DNA of 64,000 nucleotides from Rhodopseudomonas palustris JSC-3b. Its GTDB lineage: Bacteria; Pseudomonadota; Alphaproteobacteria; Rhizobiales; Xanthobacteraceae. The stretch spans positions 1,047,491 to 1,111,490 of the forward strand of contig KI632513.1 of assembly GCA_000504425.1 (NCBI GenBank), written 5' to 3'. Of this stretch, positions 23,037 through 32,550 are shown piece after piece. Position 1 is the first letter of the stretch. Each line of letters begins with the position of its first letter. The notes under the pieces were generated by a model. That model had not been told where the DNA came from, ran no database searches, and saw nothing but the letters and a program-made list of their open reading frames with translations. The position numbers and the translations under genes are program-made.

Positions 23037-24485
23037 ATGGCGACAGTGAAGTTTTACGGCAACGAGACAGTGCCGCTGGAAATGCACAAGGTCCGCATTG
23101 TCCAGAAGCTCAACCTGCCGCCGGTCGAGCGCCGCCTCGAAAAGATGACCGAGGCCGGCAACAACACCTTTCTGCTGAAGAACGACGACATCTTCCTCGA
23201 CATGCTGACCGACTCCGGCGTCAACGCCATGAGCGACCGTCAGCAGGCCGCGATGATGGTGGCCGACGATTCCTATGCCGGCAGCGCCACCTATTCCCGG
23301 CTCGAGCACCAGCTGCGCGACATCTTCGGCATGCACTACTTCCTGCCGACCCATCAGGGCCGGGCCTGCGAGCACATCCTGGCCAAGGTGCTGGTGTCGC
23401 CGGGCAAGGCGGTGCCGATGAACTATCACTTCACCACCACCAAGGCGCACATCACCCTGCAGGGCGGCGTGGTCGAGGAGCTGGTGTCCGACGCGGGCCT
23501 GGAAGTGGTCAGCGTCAATCCCTTCAAGGGCAATATGGACATCGCCAAGCTGCGCGCCACCATCGAGAAGTATGGCGCCGAGGGCATCGCGTTCGTGCGC
23601 ATGGAATCCGGCACCAATCTGATCGGTGGCCAGCCGTTCTCGCTGCAAAACCTCGCCGACGTCAGCAATGTCTGTAAGGAAAACGGCATTCCGCTGGTGC
23701 TCGATGCCAGCTTGCTGGCCGACAACCTGTATTTCAACAAGACCCGCGAAGAACACTGCAAGTCGCTGTCGATCCGCGAGATCACCCGCCGCACCGCTGA
23801 TCTGTGCGACGTGATCTATTTCTCGGCGCGCAAGCTCGGCTGCGCGCGCGGCGGCGGCATCTGCGTTCGCGACCAGGCGCTGTTCGAGAAGATGCGGCCG
23901 CTGGTGCCGCTCTACGAAGGCTTCCTGACCTATGGCGGCATGTCGGTCCGCGAAATGGAAGCGCTTGCCGTCGGTCTCGAAGAGACCATGGACGAGGAGA
24001 TGATCAACCAGGGTCCGCAGTTCATCGCCTATATGGTCGATCAGCTGCAGGAGCGCGGCGTGCCGGTGATCACCCCGGCCGGCGGCCTCGGCTGCCACGT
24101 CGATGCCGGTCGCTTCATCGATCATATCCCGCAGGCGCAGTACCCGGCCGGCGCGCTGGCCGCGGCGCTGTACATCGCTTCGGGCATCCGCGGCATGGAG
24201 CGCGGCACCCTGTCGGAGCAGCGCGAGCCCGATGGCCGCGAGATCTTCGCCAACATGGAACTGGTGCGGCTCGCGATGCCGCGGCGCGTGTTCACGCTGT
24301 CGCAGGTCAAATACGCGGTCGATCGGCTGGCCTGGCTCTATGACAACCGCAAGCTGATCGGCGGCCTGCAGTTCATCGAGGAACCGGAAGTGCTGCGCTT
24401 CTTCTACGGCCGGCTGAAGCCGGTTTCGGATTGGCAGAACAAGCTGGTCGCCAAGTTCCGCGAAGATTTCGGCGACAGCCTGTAA
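23037..24485 (+). CDS. Tyrosine phenol-lyase/tryptophanase family PLP enzyme, divergent active site
   Basis: A 482-residue aspartate-aminotransferase-fold enzyme of the beta-eliminating lyase group; known members split tyrosine into phenol, pyruvate and ammonia, or tryptophan into indole. TPL-like features are LTDSGVNAMSDRQQAAMM (57-74), PTHQGRA (104-110), GGQPFS, and GIRGMERG (383-390), whose Arg389 matches the substrate-binding Arg381 of Citrobacter TPL. Odd points: the SGKKD lysine motif reads SARKLG (Lys266), and the PLP-contacting Arg of DATRCVENAYF is Leu226 in DASLLADNLYF. AAGGAG precedes ATG. Activity may differ from classical TPL. Family is certain, substrate is not. Confidence 0.82.
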   Translation: MATVKFYGNETVPLEMHKVRIVQKLNLPPVERRLEKMTEAGNNTFLLKNDDIFLDMLTDSGVNAMSDRQQAAMMVADDSYAGSATYSRLEHQLRDIFGMHYFLPTHQGRACEHILAKVLVSPGKAVPMNYHFTTTKAHITLQGGVVEELVSDAGLEVVSVNPFKGNMDIAKLRATIEKYGAEGIAFVRMESGTNLIGGQPFSLQNLADVSNVCKENGIPLVLDASLLADNLYFNKTREEHCKSLSIREITRRTADLCDVIYFSARKLGCARGGGICVRDQALFEKMRPLVPLYEGFLTYGGMSVREMEALAVGLEETMDEEMINQGPQFIAYMVDQLQERGVPVITPAGGLGCHVDAGRFIDHIPQAQYPAGALAAALYIASGIRGMERGTLSEQREPDGREIFANMELVRLAMPRRVFTLSQVKYAVDRLAWLYDNRKLIGGLQFIEEPEVLRFFYGRLKPVSDWQNKLVAKFREDFGDSL

Positions 24486-24529
24486 CGACAGCGCGCGCCG
24501 GCCAAGCCGGCGCCCGAGCCATCATTGCG

Positions 24530-24564
24530 AAAAAGCCATCCCGCGGCGCGGGGTGGCTTTTTTT
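24530..24564. terminator. Bidirectional intrinsic terminator
   Basis: AAAAAGCCATCCCGC and GCGGGGTGGCTTTTT form a stem with a 3-base loop and one G-T pair, ending in a T7 run on plus and a T5 run on minus. It serves the lyase gene (stop 24485) and, from the other side, the convergent opgC-like gene (stop at 24618). Confidence 0.88.
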
Positions 24565-24617
24565 GTTGCCGGTCGGGAGAGCGGGCAGGGCGCGTTGGAT
24601 GCGCTACAGCCGTGCGC

Positions 24618-25886
24618 TCACGCTTTGCCGGTGTCGGCGGAATCGCTGGTCTGGCTCGCGACGATCACCGGCACGCCCGACGGGGTGTGCGGCGTCGGGA
24701 CAGCGCCATCGGCGTCGGCCGGGGCAGGCGTGACAATCGGCACCGCGGGTTTGGGCGCGGCTTTCGGGCGCGGCTTGTCCTGCTGCTTCGACCAGGAAAT
24801 GTAATAGGCGACGCCGCACAGGATCGCGATGCCGACCACACTGACCAGCACCTGCGCGGTCAACGAGCCCGAGCTCATCGTCAGCAGGAAATGCGCGACG
24901 AATGACAAGAAGATGCCGACGCAAAACACCGCCAGCGATTGCTGGCCGCATTTGATCAGCGGCCGGAACACCTTCCATTCCAGGCCCGGCCAGTCTTTTG
25001 GCAGAAACCGCACCACCAGGAACGCGATCAGCACGAAATGCAGCACCCGGTAGGGCGCCAGGAAGGTTTTGTCGTTCGGGTTGAACGCATCATACAGCCA
25101 GCTCGGAAACATTTCGCCGAATGCCGGGAAACGGCCGGCCATCGTCATCACCAGCGCGAACAGCAGATAGGCGATGCCGAAATACAGCACATAGGGCGAG
25201 GTGATCAGCCAGCGCGACGAGGTCGCGCCGCCGAGCGCGAACCAAGCGCCGAACACGAACAGCAACTGCCAGGTGAACGGGTTGAAATACCACTGGCCTT
25301 CCGGGAAGGCGTTCAGATTCCAGCCATAGTGGCGGGCGGCAAAATACAGCGCCAGCGAGGCCAGCATGGTCAGGTCCGGCTTGCGCAGCATCAGCCACAG
25401 CACCGGCGGGAACAGCGCCATCAGCACGATGTACAGCGGCAGCACGTCGAGATTGAGCGGCTTGAACTTGAGCAGCAGCCCTTGCGTCAGCGTCTGGATC
25501 GGATCGGCGATCAGGCCGGCGACGTTGAATTCGCTGATGATGTCGCCGTCGTTGAATCGCTGCGCGACATAGCCGATCGCGGCGATGTAGATCACGAACA
25601 GGATCACATGCGCGACATAGAGCTGCCAGACACGCTTGATCAGCCGGGTGGCGCCGACCACGAAGCCGCGCTCCAGCATCATCTTGGCGTACACGAACGA
25701 GGCGGTGTAGCCGGAGATGAACACGAACAGGTCGGCGGCGTCGCTAAAGCCGTAGTTCCGGGTGGTGACCCAGTTCACGACATTGTTGGGGATATGGTCG
25801 AGGAAGATCGCCCAATTCGCCAATCCGCGAAACAGATCAAGACGCAGATCGCGTCCTTTCGGAGGGAGGGTGGCGTGGATTTCCAT
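24618..25886 (-). CDS. opgC: OpgC family membrane acyltransferase
   Basis: Known OpgC proteins add succinyl groups to osmoregulated periplasmic glucans at the inner membrane. The 422-residue protein has about ten hydrophobic segments. It begins with RDLRLDLFRGLANWAIFLDHIP, the family's N-terminal motif with the putative catalytic His, followed by DAADLFVFISGYT. The C-terminal 45 residues (KQQDKPRPKAAPKPAVPIVT and on) are Pro/Ala-rich and cytosolic or periplasmic. It stands alone between the lyase and the complex I gene. The acyl donor and target in this organism are inferred from the family. Confidence 0.88.
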   Translation of the reverse strand: MEIHATLPPKGRDLRLDLFRGLANWAIFLDHIPNNVVNWVTTRNYGFSDAADLFVFISGYTASFVYAKMMLERGFVVGATRLIKRVWQLYVAHVILFVIYIAAIGYVAQRFNDGDIISEFNVAGLIADPIQTLTQGLLLKFKPLNLDVLPLYIVLMALFPPVLWLMLRKPDLTMLASLALYFAARHYGWNLNAFPEGQWYFNPFTWQLLFVFGAWFALGGATSSRWLITSPYVLYFGIAYLLFALVMTMAGRFPAFGEMFPSWLYDAFNPNDKTFLAPYRVLHFVLIAFLVVRFLPKDWPGLEWKVFRPLIKCGQQSLAVFCVGIFLSFVAHFLLTMSSGSLTAQVLVSVVGIAILCGVAYYISWSKQQDKPRPKAAPKPAVPIVTPAPADADGAVPTPHTPSGVPVIVASQTSDSADTGKA

Positions 25887-26082
25887 GGGCGCTTCGTGCT
25901 GATCCTGCGGAGCGGTGCGACGGGTCCGGCGTGATTGTCAGGGGCCGCCGGAACGACTATACGAAACGAGGAAACGCAAACGCTTGTCGGGAATCTATAG
26001 AAATTTCCCTAAACAACAATCATATACGAGGACCGATACGAGCGCCAGATCGGTCCGACGACACGCACCGAAGAGGCCTTTC

Positions 26083-26388
26083 GTGACTGCACGCATCTTC
26101 AAGCCCGCCAAGAACGCGATGCAATCTGGCACCGCCAAGACCAAGGAATGGCAGCTCGATTATGAGCCGGAGCAGCCGCGCACGATCGAGCCGCTGATGG
26201 GCTGGACCAGTTCGACCGACATGCGCCAGCAGCTCTCGCTGCGCTTTGCGACCCGCGAGGACGCGGTCGCCTATTGCGAACGCAACGGTATCGCCTACCA
26301 GGTGATCGAACCGAAACCGGCCGTGCGTCGCCGCGTCGCTTATTCCGACAATTTCGCCTTCCGCCGTACCGAACCCTGGACGCACTAA
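26083..26388 (+). CDS. NADH dehydrogenase accessory subunit, NDUFS4-like
   Basis: A 101-residue homologue of the mitochondrial complex I 18-kDa subunit (ETC_C1_NDUFS4 family). It has TARIFKPAKNAMQSG, KEWQLDYEPEQPRTIEPLMGWTSS (two motifs), then REDAVAYCERNGIAYQVIEP and the C-terminal YSDNFAFRRTEPWTH. Start GTG 26083 follows AGAGG by six bases, and the protein starts just as homologues do. The gene stands apart from the nuo operon, as is usual in alphaproteobacteria. It binds the peripheral arm of complex I. Confidence 0.93.
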   Translation: MTARIFKPAKNAMQSGTAKTKEWQLDYEPEQPRTIEPLMGWTSSTDMRQQLSLRFATREDAVAYCERNGIAYQVIEPKPAVRRRVAYSDNFAFRRTEPWTH

Positions 26389-26552
26389 GGCGGACTGCCG
26401 CCTTGTGACTGTGGATGCAGGCGCTTCGGCGCCGCGACGGCGTGCGATCTTTTCAAGCCTCGCCGAAAAGTTTGGGTTGCGTGCGCTATGCACGCAATGA
26501 CACGATGAGCGACCCGCCATGAGGGCGCACAACAAGAAACGACTGGAAACGC

Positions 26553-28157
26553 ATGCAGCTACGTTCTTCGATCGATCCTGCCTCCTCGGATTTTGCCAAG
26601 AATGCCGAGGCGATGCGCGCCTTGGTGGCCGAGCTACGCGACAAGCTGAGTGAAGTGGCCAATGGGGGCGGCGAGGCCGCCCGTGCCAAGCACATCGCGC
26701 GCGGCAAGATGCTGGCGCGCCAGCGCGTTGACCTGCTGCTCGATCCCGGCACCGCTTTTCTGGAAACCTCGCCGCTGGCCGCTCACGGCCTTTATGGCGG
26801 CGACGTGCATTCCGCCTCGATCGTCACCGGCATTGGCCGGGTCGCGGGCCGCGAATGCATGATCGTGGCCAATGACGCCACCGTGAAGGGCGGCACCTAT
26901 TATCCGCTCACCGTGAAGAAGCATCTGCGCGCCCAGGACATCGCGCGGCAAAACAATCTGCCCTGCATCTATCTGGTCGATTCCGGCGGCGCGTTCCTGC
27001 CGCAGCAGGACGAGGTGTTTCCGGACGAACGGCATTTTGGCCGCATCTTCTACAATCAGGCGCAGATGTCCGCGCAGGGCATTCCGCAGATCGCGGTGGT
27101 GATGGGCTCGTGCACCGCGGGCGGCGCCTATGTGCCGGCGATGTCCGACGAGAGCGTGATCGTGCGCAATCAGGGCACCATCTTCCTCGGCGGCCCGCCG
27201 CTGGTGAAGGCCGCGACCGGCGAGGTGGTCAGCGCCGAAGAACTCGGCGGCGCCGACGTGCATTCGCGGCAGTCCGGCGTCACCGATCACTACGCCCACA
27301 GCGACGCGCACGCGATCGGCATCGCGCGCCGGATCGTCGCCACGCTCAAGCCGCCCCAACGCGCGCTTGGCGGCTGGCGGCCACCCCGCGAGCCGAATTT
27401 TGCACGCGAGGACATCTATGGCGTGGTGCCGGCCGATGCCCGCAAGCCGTTCGACATCCGCGACATCATCGCCCGGGTGGTCGATGGTTCTGAATTTGAC
27501 GAGTTCAAGAAACTCTACGGCCAGACCCTGGTGTGCGGCTTCGCGCATATCTGGGGCTTTCCGGTCGGCATCATCGCCAATAACGGCATCCTGTTCAGCG
27601 AAAGCTCGCTGAAGGGCGCCCATTTCATCGAGCTATGCTGTCAGCGCCAGATTCCGCTGGTGTTCTTGCAGAACATCACCGGCTTCATGGTCGGCAAGAA
27701 ATACGAAGCCGGCGGCATTGCCCGCGACGGCGCCAAGCTGGTGACCGCAGTGGCCACCGCTGCGGTGCCGAAATTCACCGTGGTGATCGGCGGTTCGTAC
27801 GGCGCCGGCAATTACGGCATGTGCGGCCGCGCCTATAGCCCGCGGTTCTTGTGGATGTGGCCCAATGCCCGCATCTCGGTGATGGGCGGCGAACAGGCCG
27901 CCATGGTGCTGAGCCAGCTGCGCCGCGACAATATCGAAGCCAAGGGCGGCAGCTGGTCGGCCGAGGAGGAGGACGAATTCCGCGCGCCGATCCGGGCGCA
28001 ATATGAAACGCAGGGCAATCCTTATTACGCCTCGGCGCGGCTGTGGGACGATGGGGTGATCGACCCCGCCGATACCCGGCTCGTGCTTGGTCTCGGATTG
28101 TCGGCCGCCGCCAATGCGCCGGTCGAGCCCACCCGCTTTGGCGTTTTCAGGATGTAA
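26553..28157 (+). CDS. mccB: Methylcrotonyl-CoA carboxylase, beta (carboxyltransferase) subunit
   Basis: Transfers CO2 from biotin to 3-methylcrotonyl-CoA in leucine degradation. The 534-residue protein has both crotonase-like halves: an N-terminal part with [28 protein letters not shown] and [15 protein letters not shown], and a C-terminal part with [18 protein letters not shown] (read [16 protein letters not shown]) and [20 protein letters not shown]. These fit MCCase better than propionyl-CoA carboxylase. It overlaps the alpha-subunit start (TAATG) and is the first gene of an mccB-mccA-HMG-CoA lyase set. Confidence 0.94.
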   Translation: MQLRSSIDPASSDFAKNAEAMRALVAELRDKLSEVANGGGEAARAKHIARGKMLARQRVDLLLDPGTAFLETSPLAAHGLYGGDVHSASIVTGIGRVAGRECMIVANDATVKGGTYYPLTVKKHLRAQDIARQNNLPCIYLVDSGGAFLPQQDEVFPDERHFGRIFYNQAQMSAQGIPQIAVVMGSCTAGGAYVPAMSDESVIVRNQGTIFLGGPPLVKAATGEVVSAEELGGADVHSRQSGVTDHYAHSDAHAIGIARRIVATLKPPQRALGGWRPPREPNFAREDIYGVVPADARKPFDIRDIIARVVDGSEFDEFKKLYGQTLVCGFAHIWGFPVGIIANNGILFSESSLKGAHFIELCCQRQIPLVFLQNITGFMVGKKYEAGGIARDGAKLVTAVATAAVPKFTVVIGGSYGAGNYGMCGRAYSPRFLWMWPNARISVMGGEQAAMVLSQLRRDNIEAKGGSWSAEEEDEFRAPIRAQYETQGNPYYASARLWDDGVIDPADTRLVLGLGLSAAANAPVEPTRFGVFRM

Positions 28158-30169
28158 TGATGCAAGTTTTGGCTCCGTACCGGCGTTTCCGCACCCTGCT
28201 GATCGCCAACCGCGGCGAGATTGCCTGCCGCGTTATCCGCACCGCGCGTGCCATGGGCTTGCGCACCGTGGCCGTCTATTCCGAGGCTGACCGCGACGCC
28301 TTGCATGTCACGCTCGCTGATGAGGCGGTGCTGATCGGCGAGGCGAGGGCGCGCGACAGCTATCTCAATATCGAGCGCATCATTGCCGCCGCCAAGCAGA
28401 CTGGCGCCGAAGCGATTCATCCCGGCTACGGCTTCTTGTCGGAGCGCGCGGAATTCGCCGAAGCCTGCGCCGCCGCCAATCTGGTGTTCGTTGGCCCGAC
28501 CGCGGCGATGATGACCGCGATGGGCTCGAAATCCGGCTCCAAGGAACTGATGGAAAAGGCCGGCGTGCCGCTGGTGCCGGGTTATCACGGCGAGGCCCAG
28601 GACGAGGCGACGCTGCTCGCCGCTGCCGAGAAGATCGGTTTTCCGGTGCTGGTGAAGGCGTCGGCCGGCGGCGGTGGCCGCGGCATGCGCATCGTGCGCG
28701 AAGCGGCCGATTTCGCCGCGGCGATTGTCAGCGCCAAGCGCGAAGCGCAGGCGGCGTTCGGCGATGACCGCGTGCTGATCGAGCGCTATGTCGACAATCC
28801 GCGCCACATCGAAGTGCAGGTGATCGGCGATAGCCACGGCAATCTCTTGTCGCTGTTCGAGCGCGAATGCACGCTGCAGCGGCGCCATCAGAAGGTGATC
28901 GAGGAGGCGCCGTCGCCGACCTTGAATGCCGAGCAGCGCGAGGCGGTGTGCGCCGCGGCGCGCAAGGCGGCGGGCGCGGTCAATTATGTCGGCGCCGGCA
29001 CCATCGAATTCGTGTCCGACGGCAAGGATGTGTTCTTCATCGAGATGAACACCCGTCTGCAGGTCGAGCACCCGGTCACCGAACTGATCACCGGCATCGA
29101 TCTGGTGGAGTGGCAGCTGCGCGTCGCGTTCGGCGAAAAGCTGCCGCTGCAGCAGGATCAGCTATGCCTGCACGGCCATGCCATCGAGGCGCGGGTCTAT
29201 GCGGAAAATCCGCAGAAGAACTTCATGCCGTCGGTCGGCCGCATCAAGACCTGGCAGATGCCGGCGGAAACCGATGGGCTGCGTCTCGATCTCGGCTACC
29301 GCGCCGGCGATACGGTGTCGCCTTATTACGACGCGATGCTGGCCAAGGTGATCGCCTGGGCGCCGACCCGCGATGCCGCGATCGACCGGCTCAATCGCGG
29401 ACTCGAGCAGTGCGACATCCGCGGCGTGGTCACCAACATCCCGTTCTTGTCGGCGCTGATCACCCACGACGAGGTGCGTGCCAACCGGATCGACACCGGC
29501 TTCATCGAGCGCGAGCTGAGTGCGCTGACGCAGGACGGCGTGCAGCCCGGCGAGCTGGAGTTCTGTGCCGCGGTGGCCGCGATCCTGGTTCAGGAACAGG
29601 CGGCCGCGCAGCAGGACACAAGCTCGCCCTGGAGCACCGCTGGCTGGATGCCGGTCGGGCGCCGGCAGCGACGCTTTGTGTTCCGGATCGGCCATGGGCC
29701 GGAGCAGGTCGTGACGCTGCGCTATGGCAGCGGCCCGACCGAACTGGAATATGGCGATCGCACCATTGCGCTCGACTACGCCGCGCGCGCGACCGGCGGC
29801 TTCGACCTGTCGCTTGGCGGTGTCCGCAGCCATGTCGTGGCGGTGATCGAAGGACACGAGCTCTATTTGCGCACCCGCAACGGCCGGTTCGATCTGCACT
29901 GGGTCGATCCGTTCGGCGGCGATGACGAGGAGCATGTCGGCGAAGACCGCATCGTCGCGCCGCTGCCCGGCACCGTGGTGGCGCTGCTCGCCAAGGAGGG
30001 CGCCACGCTCGAGAAGGGCGACGCGATCCTGACGCTGGAAGTGATGAAGATGGAGCAGACCTTGCGGGCGCCGTTTGCCGGCGTGCTGAAAAGCATCCGC
30101 TGCAAGGTCGGCGACATCGTCCAGGAAGGCGCCGAACTCGCCGAGGTCGAGCCGACCGAGGCTGAGTAA
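28157..30169 (+). CDS. mccA: Methylcrotonyl-CoA carboxylase, alpha (biotin carboxylase + BCCP) subunit
   Basis: A 670-residue biotin-dependent subunit. The N-terminal biotin carboxylase starts LLIANRGEIACRVIRTA, has the ATP-grasp loop KASAGGGGRGMRIV, the ERECTLQRRHQKVIEEAPSP motif and FIEMNTRLQVEHPVTE. The C-terminal biotinyl domain has EVMKMEQTLRAPFAG with the acceptor Lys, near residue 630. ATG 28157 overlaps the mccB stop; a second ATG follows at 28160. It works with MccB to form methylglutaconyl-CoA. Confidence 0.95.
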   Translation: MMQVLAPYRRFRTLLIANRGEIACRVIRTARAMGLRTVAVYSEADRDALHVTLADEAVLIGEARARDSYLNIERIIAAAKQTGAEAIHPGYGFLSERAEFAEACAAANLVFVGPTAAMMTAMGSKSGSKELMEKAGVPLVPGYHGEAQDEATLLAAAEKIGFPVLVKASAGGGGRGMRIVREAADFAAAIVSAKREAQAAFGDDRVLIERYVDNPRHIEVQVIGDSHGNLLSLFERECTLQRRHQKVIEEAPSPTLNAEQREAVCAAARKAAGAVNYVGAGTIEFVSDGKDVFFIEMNTRLQVEHPVTELITGIDLVEWQLRVAFGEKLPLQQDQLCLHGHAIEARVYAENPQKNFMPSVGRIKTWQMPAETDGLRLDLGYRAGDTVSPYYDAMLAKVIAWAPTRDAAIDRLNRGLEQCDIRGVVTNIPFLSALITHDEVRANRIDTGFIERELSALTQDGVQPGELEFCAAVAAILVQEQAAAQQDTSSPWSTAGWMPVGRRQRRFVFRIGHGPEQVVTLRYGSGPTELEYGDRTIALDYAARATGGFDLSLGGVRSHVVAVIEGHELYLRTRNGRFDLHWVDPFGGDDEEHVGEDRIVAPLPGTVVALLAKEGATLEKGDAILTLEVMKMEQTLRAPFAGVLKSIRCKVGDIVQEGAELAEVEPTEAE

Positions 30170-30176
30170 ACATCAC

Positions 30177-30262
30177 CGTCATGGCCGGGCTCGTCCCGGC
30201 CATCCACGTCCTGTTCGCTTGGCCAAGACGTGGATGCCCGGCACAAGGCCGGGCATGACGTC
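30177..30262. repeat. Palindromic intergenic repeat
   Basis: Two inverted arms (CATGGCCGGGCTCGTCCCGG...CATCCACGTC and GACGTGGATGCCCGG...GGCCGGGCATGACG) make an imperfect stem of about 35 bp between mccA and the HMG-CoA lyase gene. I recognise the type from Bradyrhizobium and Rhodopseudomonas genomes; it may stabilise mRNA or limit read-through. Confidence 0.75.
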
Positions 30263-30282
30263 GTCCCCATCGGAGCGTCACA

Positions 30283-31185
30283 ATGAGCGACACCGTCCGC
30301 ATCGTCGAAGTCGGCCCGCGCGACGGGCTGCAAAATGAGAAAACACCGATCAGCGTCGAGGCGCGTATTGCGTTTGTCGAAGCGCTGGTCGGCGCCGGGC
30401 TGAGCACCGTCGAGGTCGGCTCGTTCGTGTCGCCCAAGGCGGTGCCGCAGATGACGGGTTCGGATGAGGTGCTGCGCGCCGTGCAGCATCTGCCGGCCGA
30501 ATTCCATGTGCTGGTGCCGAACGAGAAGGGCTATGAGGCCGCCCGCGCCGCCGGCGCCAAGGTGATCGCGGTGTTTGCCTCAGCCTCGGAAGGTTTTTCG
30601 CGCGCCAATATCAATTGTTCGGTCGCGGAATCGGTCGAGCGTTTTAAGCCGGTGATTGCCCGCGCCACCGCCGATGGCATCAAGGTGCGCGGCTACGTGT
30701 CGTGCGTGCTCGGCTGTCCCTACGACGGCGCGGTCGATCCGCAAGCCGTGGTCGATGTCACCACTCTGCTGTGGGATCTTGGCTGCTACGAGATTTCGCT
30801 CGGCGACACCATTGGCGTCGGCACCCCGAAAAAGGTGCGCGAATTGCTGCGTGCCTGTGCCGAGGCGGTGCCGATGCACAGCCTGGCGATGCATTTCCAC
30901 GACACCTATGGCCAGGCGCTCGCCAATATCTATGCCGGGCTGGAAGAGGGCGCGCGGGTGATCGACAGCGCCGCCGGCGGGCTCGGCGGCTGTCCTTATG
31001 CGCCGGGCGCCAGCGGCAACGTCGCCACCGAGGACGTGGTCTATATGCTCAATGGTCTCGGCGTGACCAGCGGCGTTGATCTCGAGCGGCTGGTGGCGGC
31101 CAGCAACGCCATTGCCGCAGAGATCGGCCGGCCGGCGCCGAGCCGGGTCACCGCGGCGCTCAACGCCAAGCACAAGCGGGCGTAG
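30283..31185 (+). CDS. Hydroxymethylglutaryl-CoA lyase
   Basis: Splits HMG-CoA into acetoacetate and acetyl-CoA, the last step of leucine breakdown. The 300-residue TIM-barrel enzyme has VGPRDGLQNE at the start (metal-binding Asp and catalytic Arg), EVGSFVSPKAVPQM, MHFHDTYGQALAN (metal His residues) and the signature GLGGCPYAPGASGN with the catalytic Cys. It lies 113 bp after mccA, with a palindromic repeat between. Isovaleryl-CoA dehydrogenase and methylglutaconyl-CoA hydratase genes are not in this window. Confidence 0.95.
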   Translation: MSDTVRIVEVGPRDGLQNEKTPISVEARIAFVEALVGAGLSTVEVGSFVSPKAVPQMTGSDEVLRAVQHLPAEFHVLVPNEKGYEAARAAGAKVIAVFASASEGFSRANINCSVAESVERFKPVIARATADGIKVRGYVSCVLGCPYDGAVDPQAVVDVTTLLWDLGCYEISLGDTIGVGTPKKVRELLRACAEAVPMHSLAMHFHDTYGQALANIYAGLEEGARVIDSAAGGLGGCPYAPGASGNVATEDVVYMLNGLGVTSGVDLERLVAASNAIAAEIGRPAPSRVTAALNAKHKRA

Positions 31186-31225
31186 TTTTCCGCGTCAGTT
31201 GTGTTTCGCGCACGGCGTCTCCCCA

Positions 31226-31342
31226 GTCATTCCGGGGCGGCCGCCGCATCAGCGGCGGGCGAACCCGGAATCTCTGAGCGTCCCATCAAACAACATCTGG
31301 ATTCCGGGTCTGCGCGCCAACGGCGCGCATCCCGGAATGACG
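31226..31342. repeat. Dispersed intergenic repeat, second family
   Basis: Inverted arms GTCATTCCGGGGCGG...CGAACCCGGAATCT and GGATTCCGGGTCTGCGCGCC...GCATCCCGGAATGAC around a short centre. Typical of the dispersed repeats in this bacterial family. It fills most of the space between convergent HMG-CoA lyase and DUF815 genes (31186-31377). Confidence 0.75.
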
Positions 31343-31377
31343 CGTGAGATTGACGCGAACCGCGTCGATCAGAGCGG

Positions 31378-32373
31378 CTACTTGCCGCTCATGCGCACGC
31401 CGAGCCGGCCGGCGAGATCCTGCACGAACTGCCAGGCGACGCGGCCAGAGCGCGAGCCGCGGGTGGTCGACCATTCCAGCGCCTCGCGTTCAAGCTGCTG
31501 GTCGTCAATGCCGATGGCGAAATGGCTGCAATAGCCGCGCACCATCGCCAGATATTCGTCTTGGCTGCATTTGTGGAAGCCGAGCCACAGCCCGAAACGG
31601 TCGGACAGCGACACCTTTTCCTCGACCGCTTCGCCGGGATTGATCGCGGTCGAGCGCTCGTTTTCCATCATGTCGCGCGCCAGCAGATGGCGGCGGTTCG
31701 AGGTGGCATACAGGATGACGTTGTCGGGCCGGCCCTCGATGCCGCCCTCCAGCACCGCCTTCAGCGACTTGTAGGACGTGTCGTGGCCGTCGAATGACAG
31801 GTCGTCGCAAAACACGATGAAGCGGTACGGCGCATTGCGCAGCCGCGCCATCAAGGATGGCAGCGACTCGATGTCTTCGCGGTGAATCTCGATCAGCTTC
31901 AGATTGCCGCCGCTGCGGGCGTTGACGCTGGCATGGGCCGCCTTGACCAGCGACGACTTGCCCATGCCGCGCGCGCCCCACAGCAGCGCGTTGTTGGCGG
32001 GCAGGCCGGCGGCGAACCGCTCGGTGTTCTCGATCAAAATATCGCGCATCCGGTCGATGCCCTGCAGCAGCTCAAGCTCGACCCGCGACACCCGCGGCAC
32101 CGGCGCCAGCCGGCCATCCGGCTGCCAGACGAAAGCTTCCGCGGATTGCAGCGTCGCGGCCGAATCGGCGGGCTTGACGGCACTGGCCGCGAGCTGGGCC
32201 GCGATCGCCTCAAGGGCCGCCGCGATCCGGTCATTGACGGTAGCCTGCACAGGCGCCGGACGTTTTGTCGCGGTTTTGCTGGCGCGGCGCGGCGCGGCCT
32301 TCTTGGTGGTCTTGGCGGCTTTGGCGGGCCGCTTGGCGGCGGCGCGCGTGGTTTTGCGGGTGGTTTTGCTCAT
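31378..32373 (-). CDS. DUF815 family AAA-type ATPase
   Basis: A 331-residue protein. The first 40 residues are Lys/Ala/Arg-rich and histone-H1-like (KTTRKTTRAAAKRPAKAAK). The ATPase part has LLWGARGMGKSSLVKA (Walker A) and YRFIVFCDDLSFDGHD (Walker B), then VILYATSNRRHL and LSDRFGLWLGFHKC. The family is widespread but without firm function. Start at 32373 chosen for GAGGGG upstream and because the extra N-terminal 28 residues look non-coding. Divergent from yajC. Confidence 0.88.
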   Translation of the reverse strand: MSKTTRKTTRAAAKRPAKAAKTTKKAAPRRASKTATKRPAPVQATVNDRIAAALEAIAAQLAASAVKPADSAATLQSAEAFVWQPDGRLAPVPRVSRVELELLQGIDRMRDILIENTERFAAGLPANNALLWGARGMGKSSLVKAAHASVNARSGGNLKLIEIHREDIESLPSLMARLRNAPYRFIVFCDDLSFDGHDTSYKSLKAVLEGGIEGRPDNVILYATSNRRHLLARDMMENERSTAINPGEAVEEKVSLSDRFGLWLGFHKCSQDEYLAMVRGYCSHFAIGIDDQQLEREALEWSTTRGSRSGRVAWQFVQDLAGRLGVRMSGK

Positions 32374-32550
32374 CGATCCGGTTCCCCTCAATGCACCCAT
32401 AATCACGGGCACAGGGTCCGGCAAGCTGCCCAAATGAAAGGCGGCGCAGCGTTGCAATTGAGACTGTGGTCGCTATAGTCCCGGCGAATTTGCCAAACCC
32501 GGCCGGCGATCTCGCCTTGCGCCGGGTCGCTCCATCCCACGGGGACTCTG

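Noticed and set aside
22935-24125. Minus-strand frame of 396 codons over the tyrosine phenol-lyase-like gene
   Set aside because: His/Asp/Gly-rich composition typical of antisense frames in high-GC genes; the plus strand has a clear enzyme.
28043-28156. Upstream extension of mccA
   Set aside because: The extra 38 codons overlap mccB and are not like biotin carboxylases; ATG 28157 overlaps the mccB stop as expected for coupled genes.
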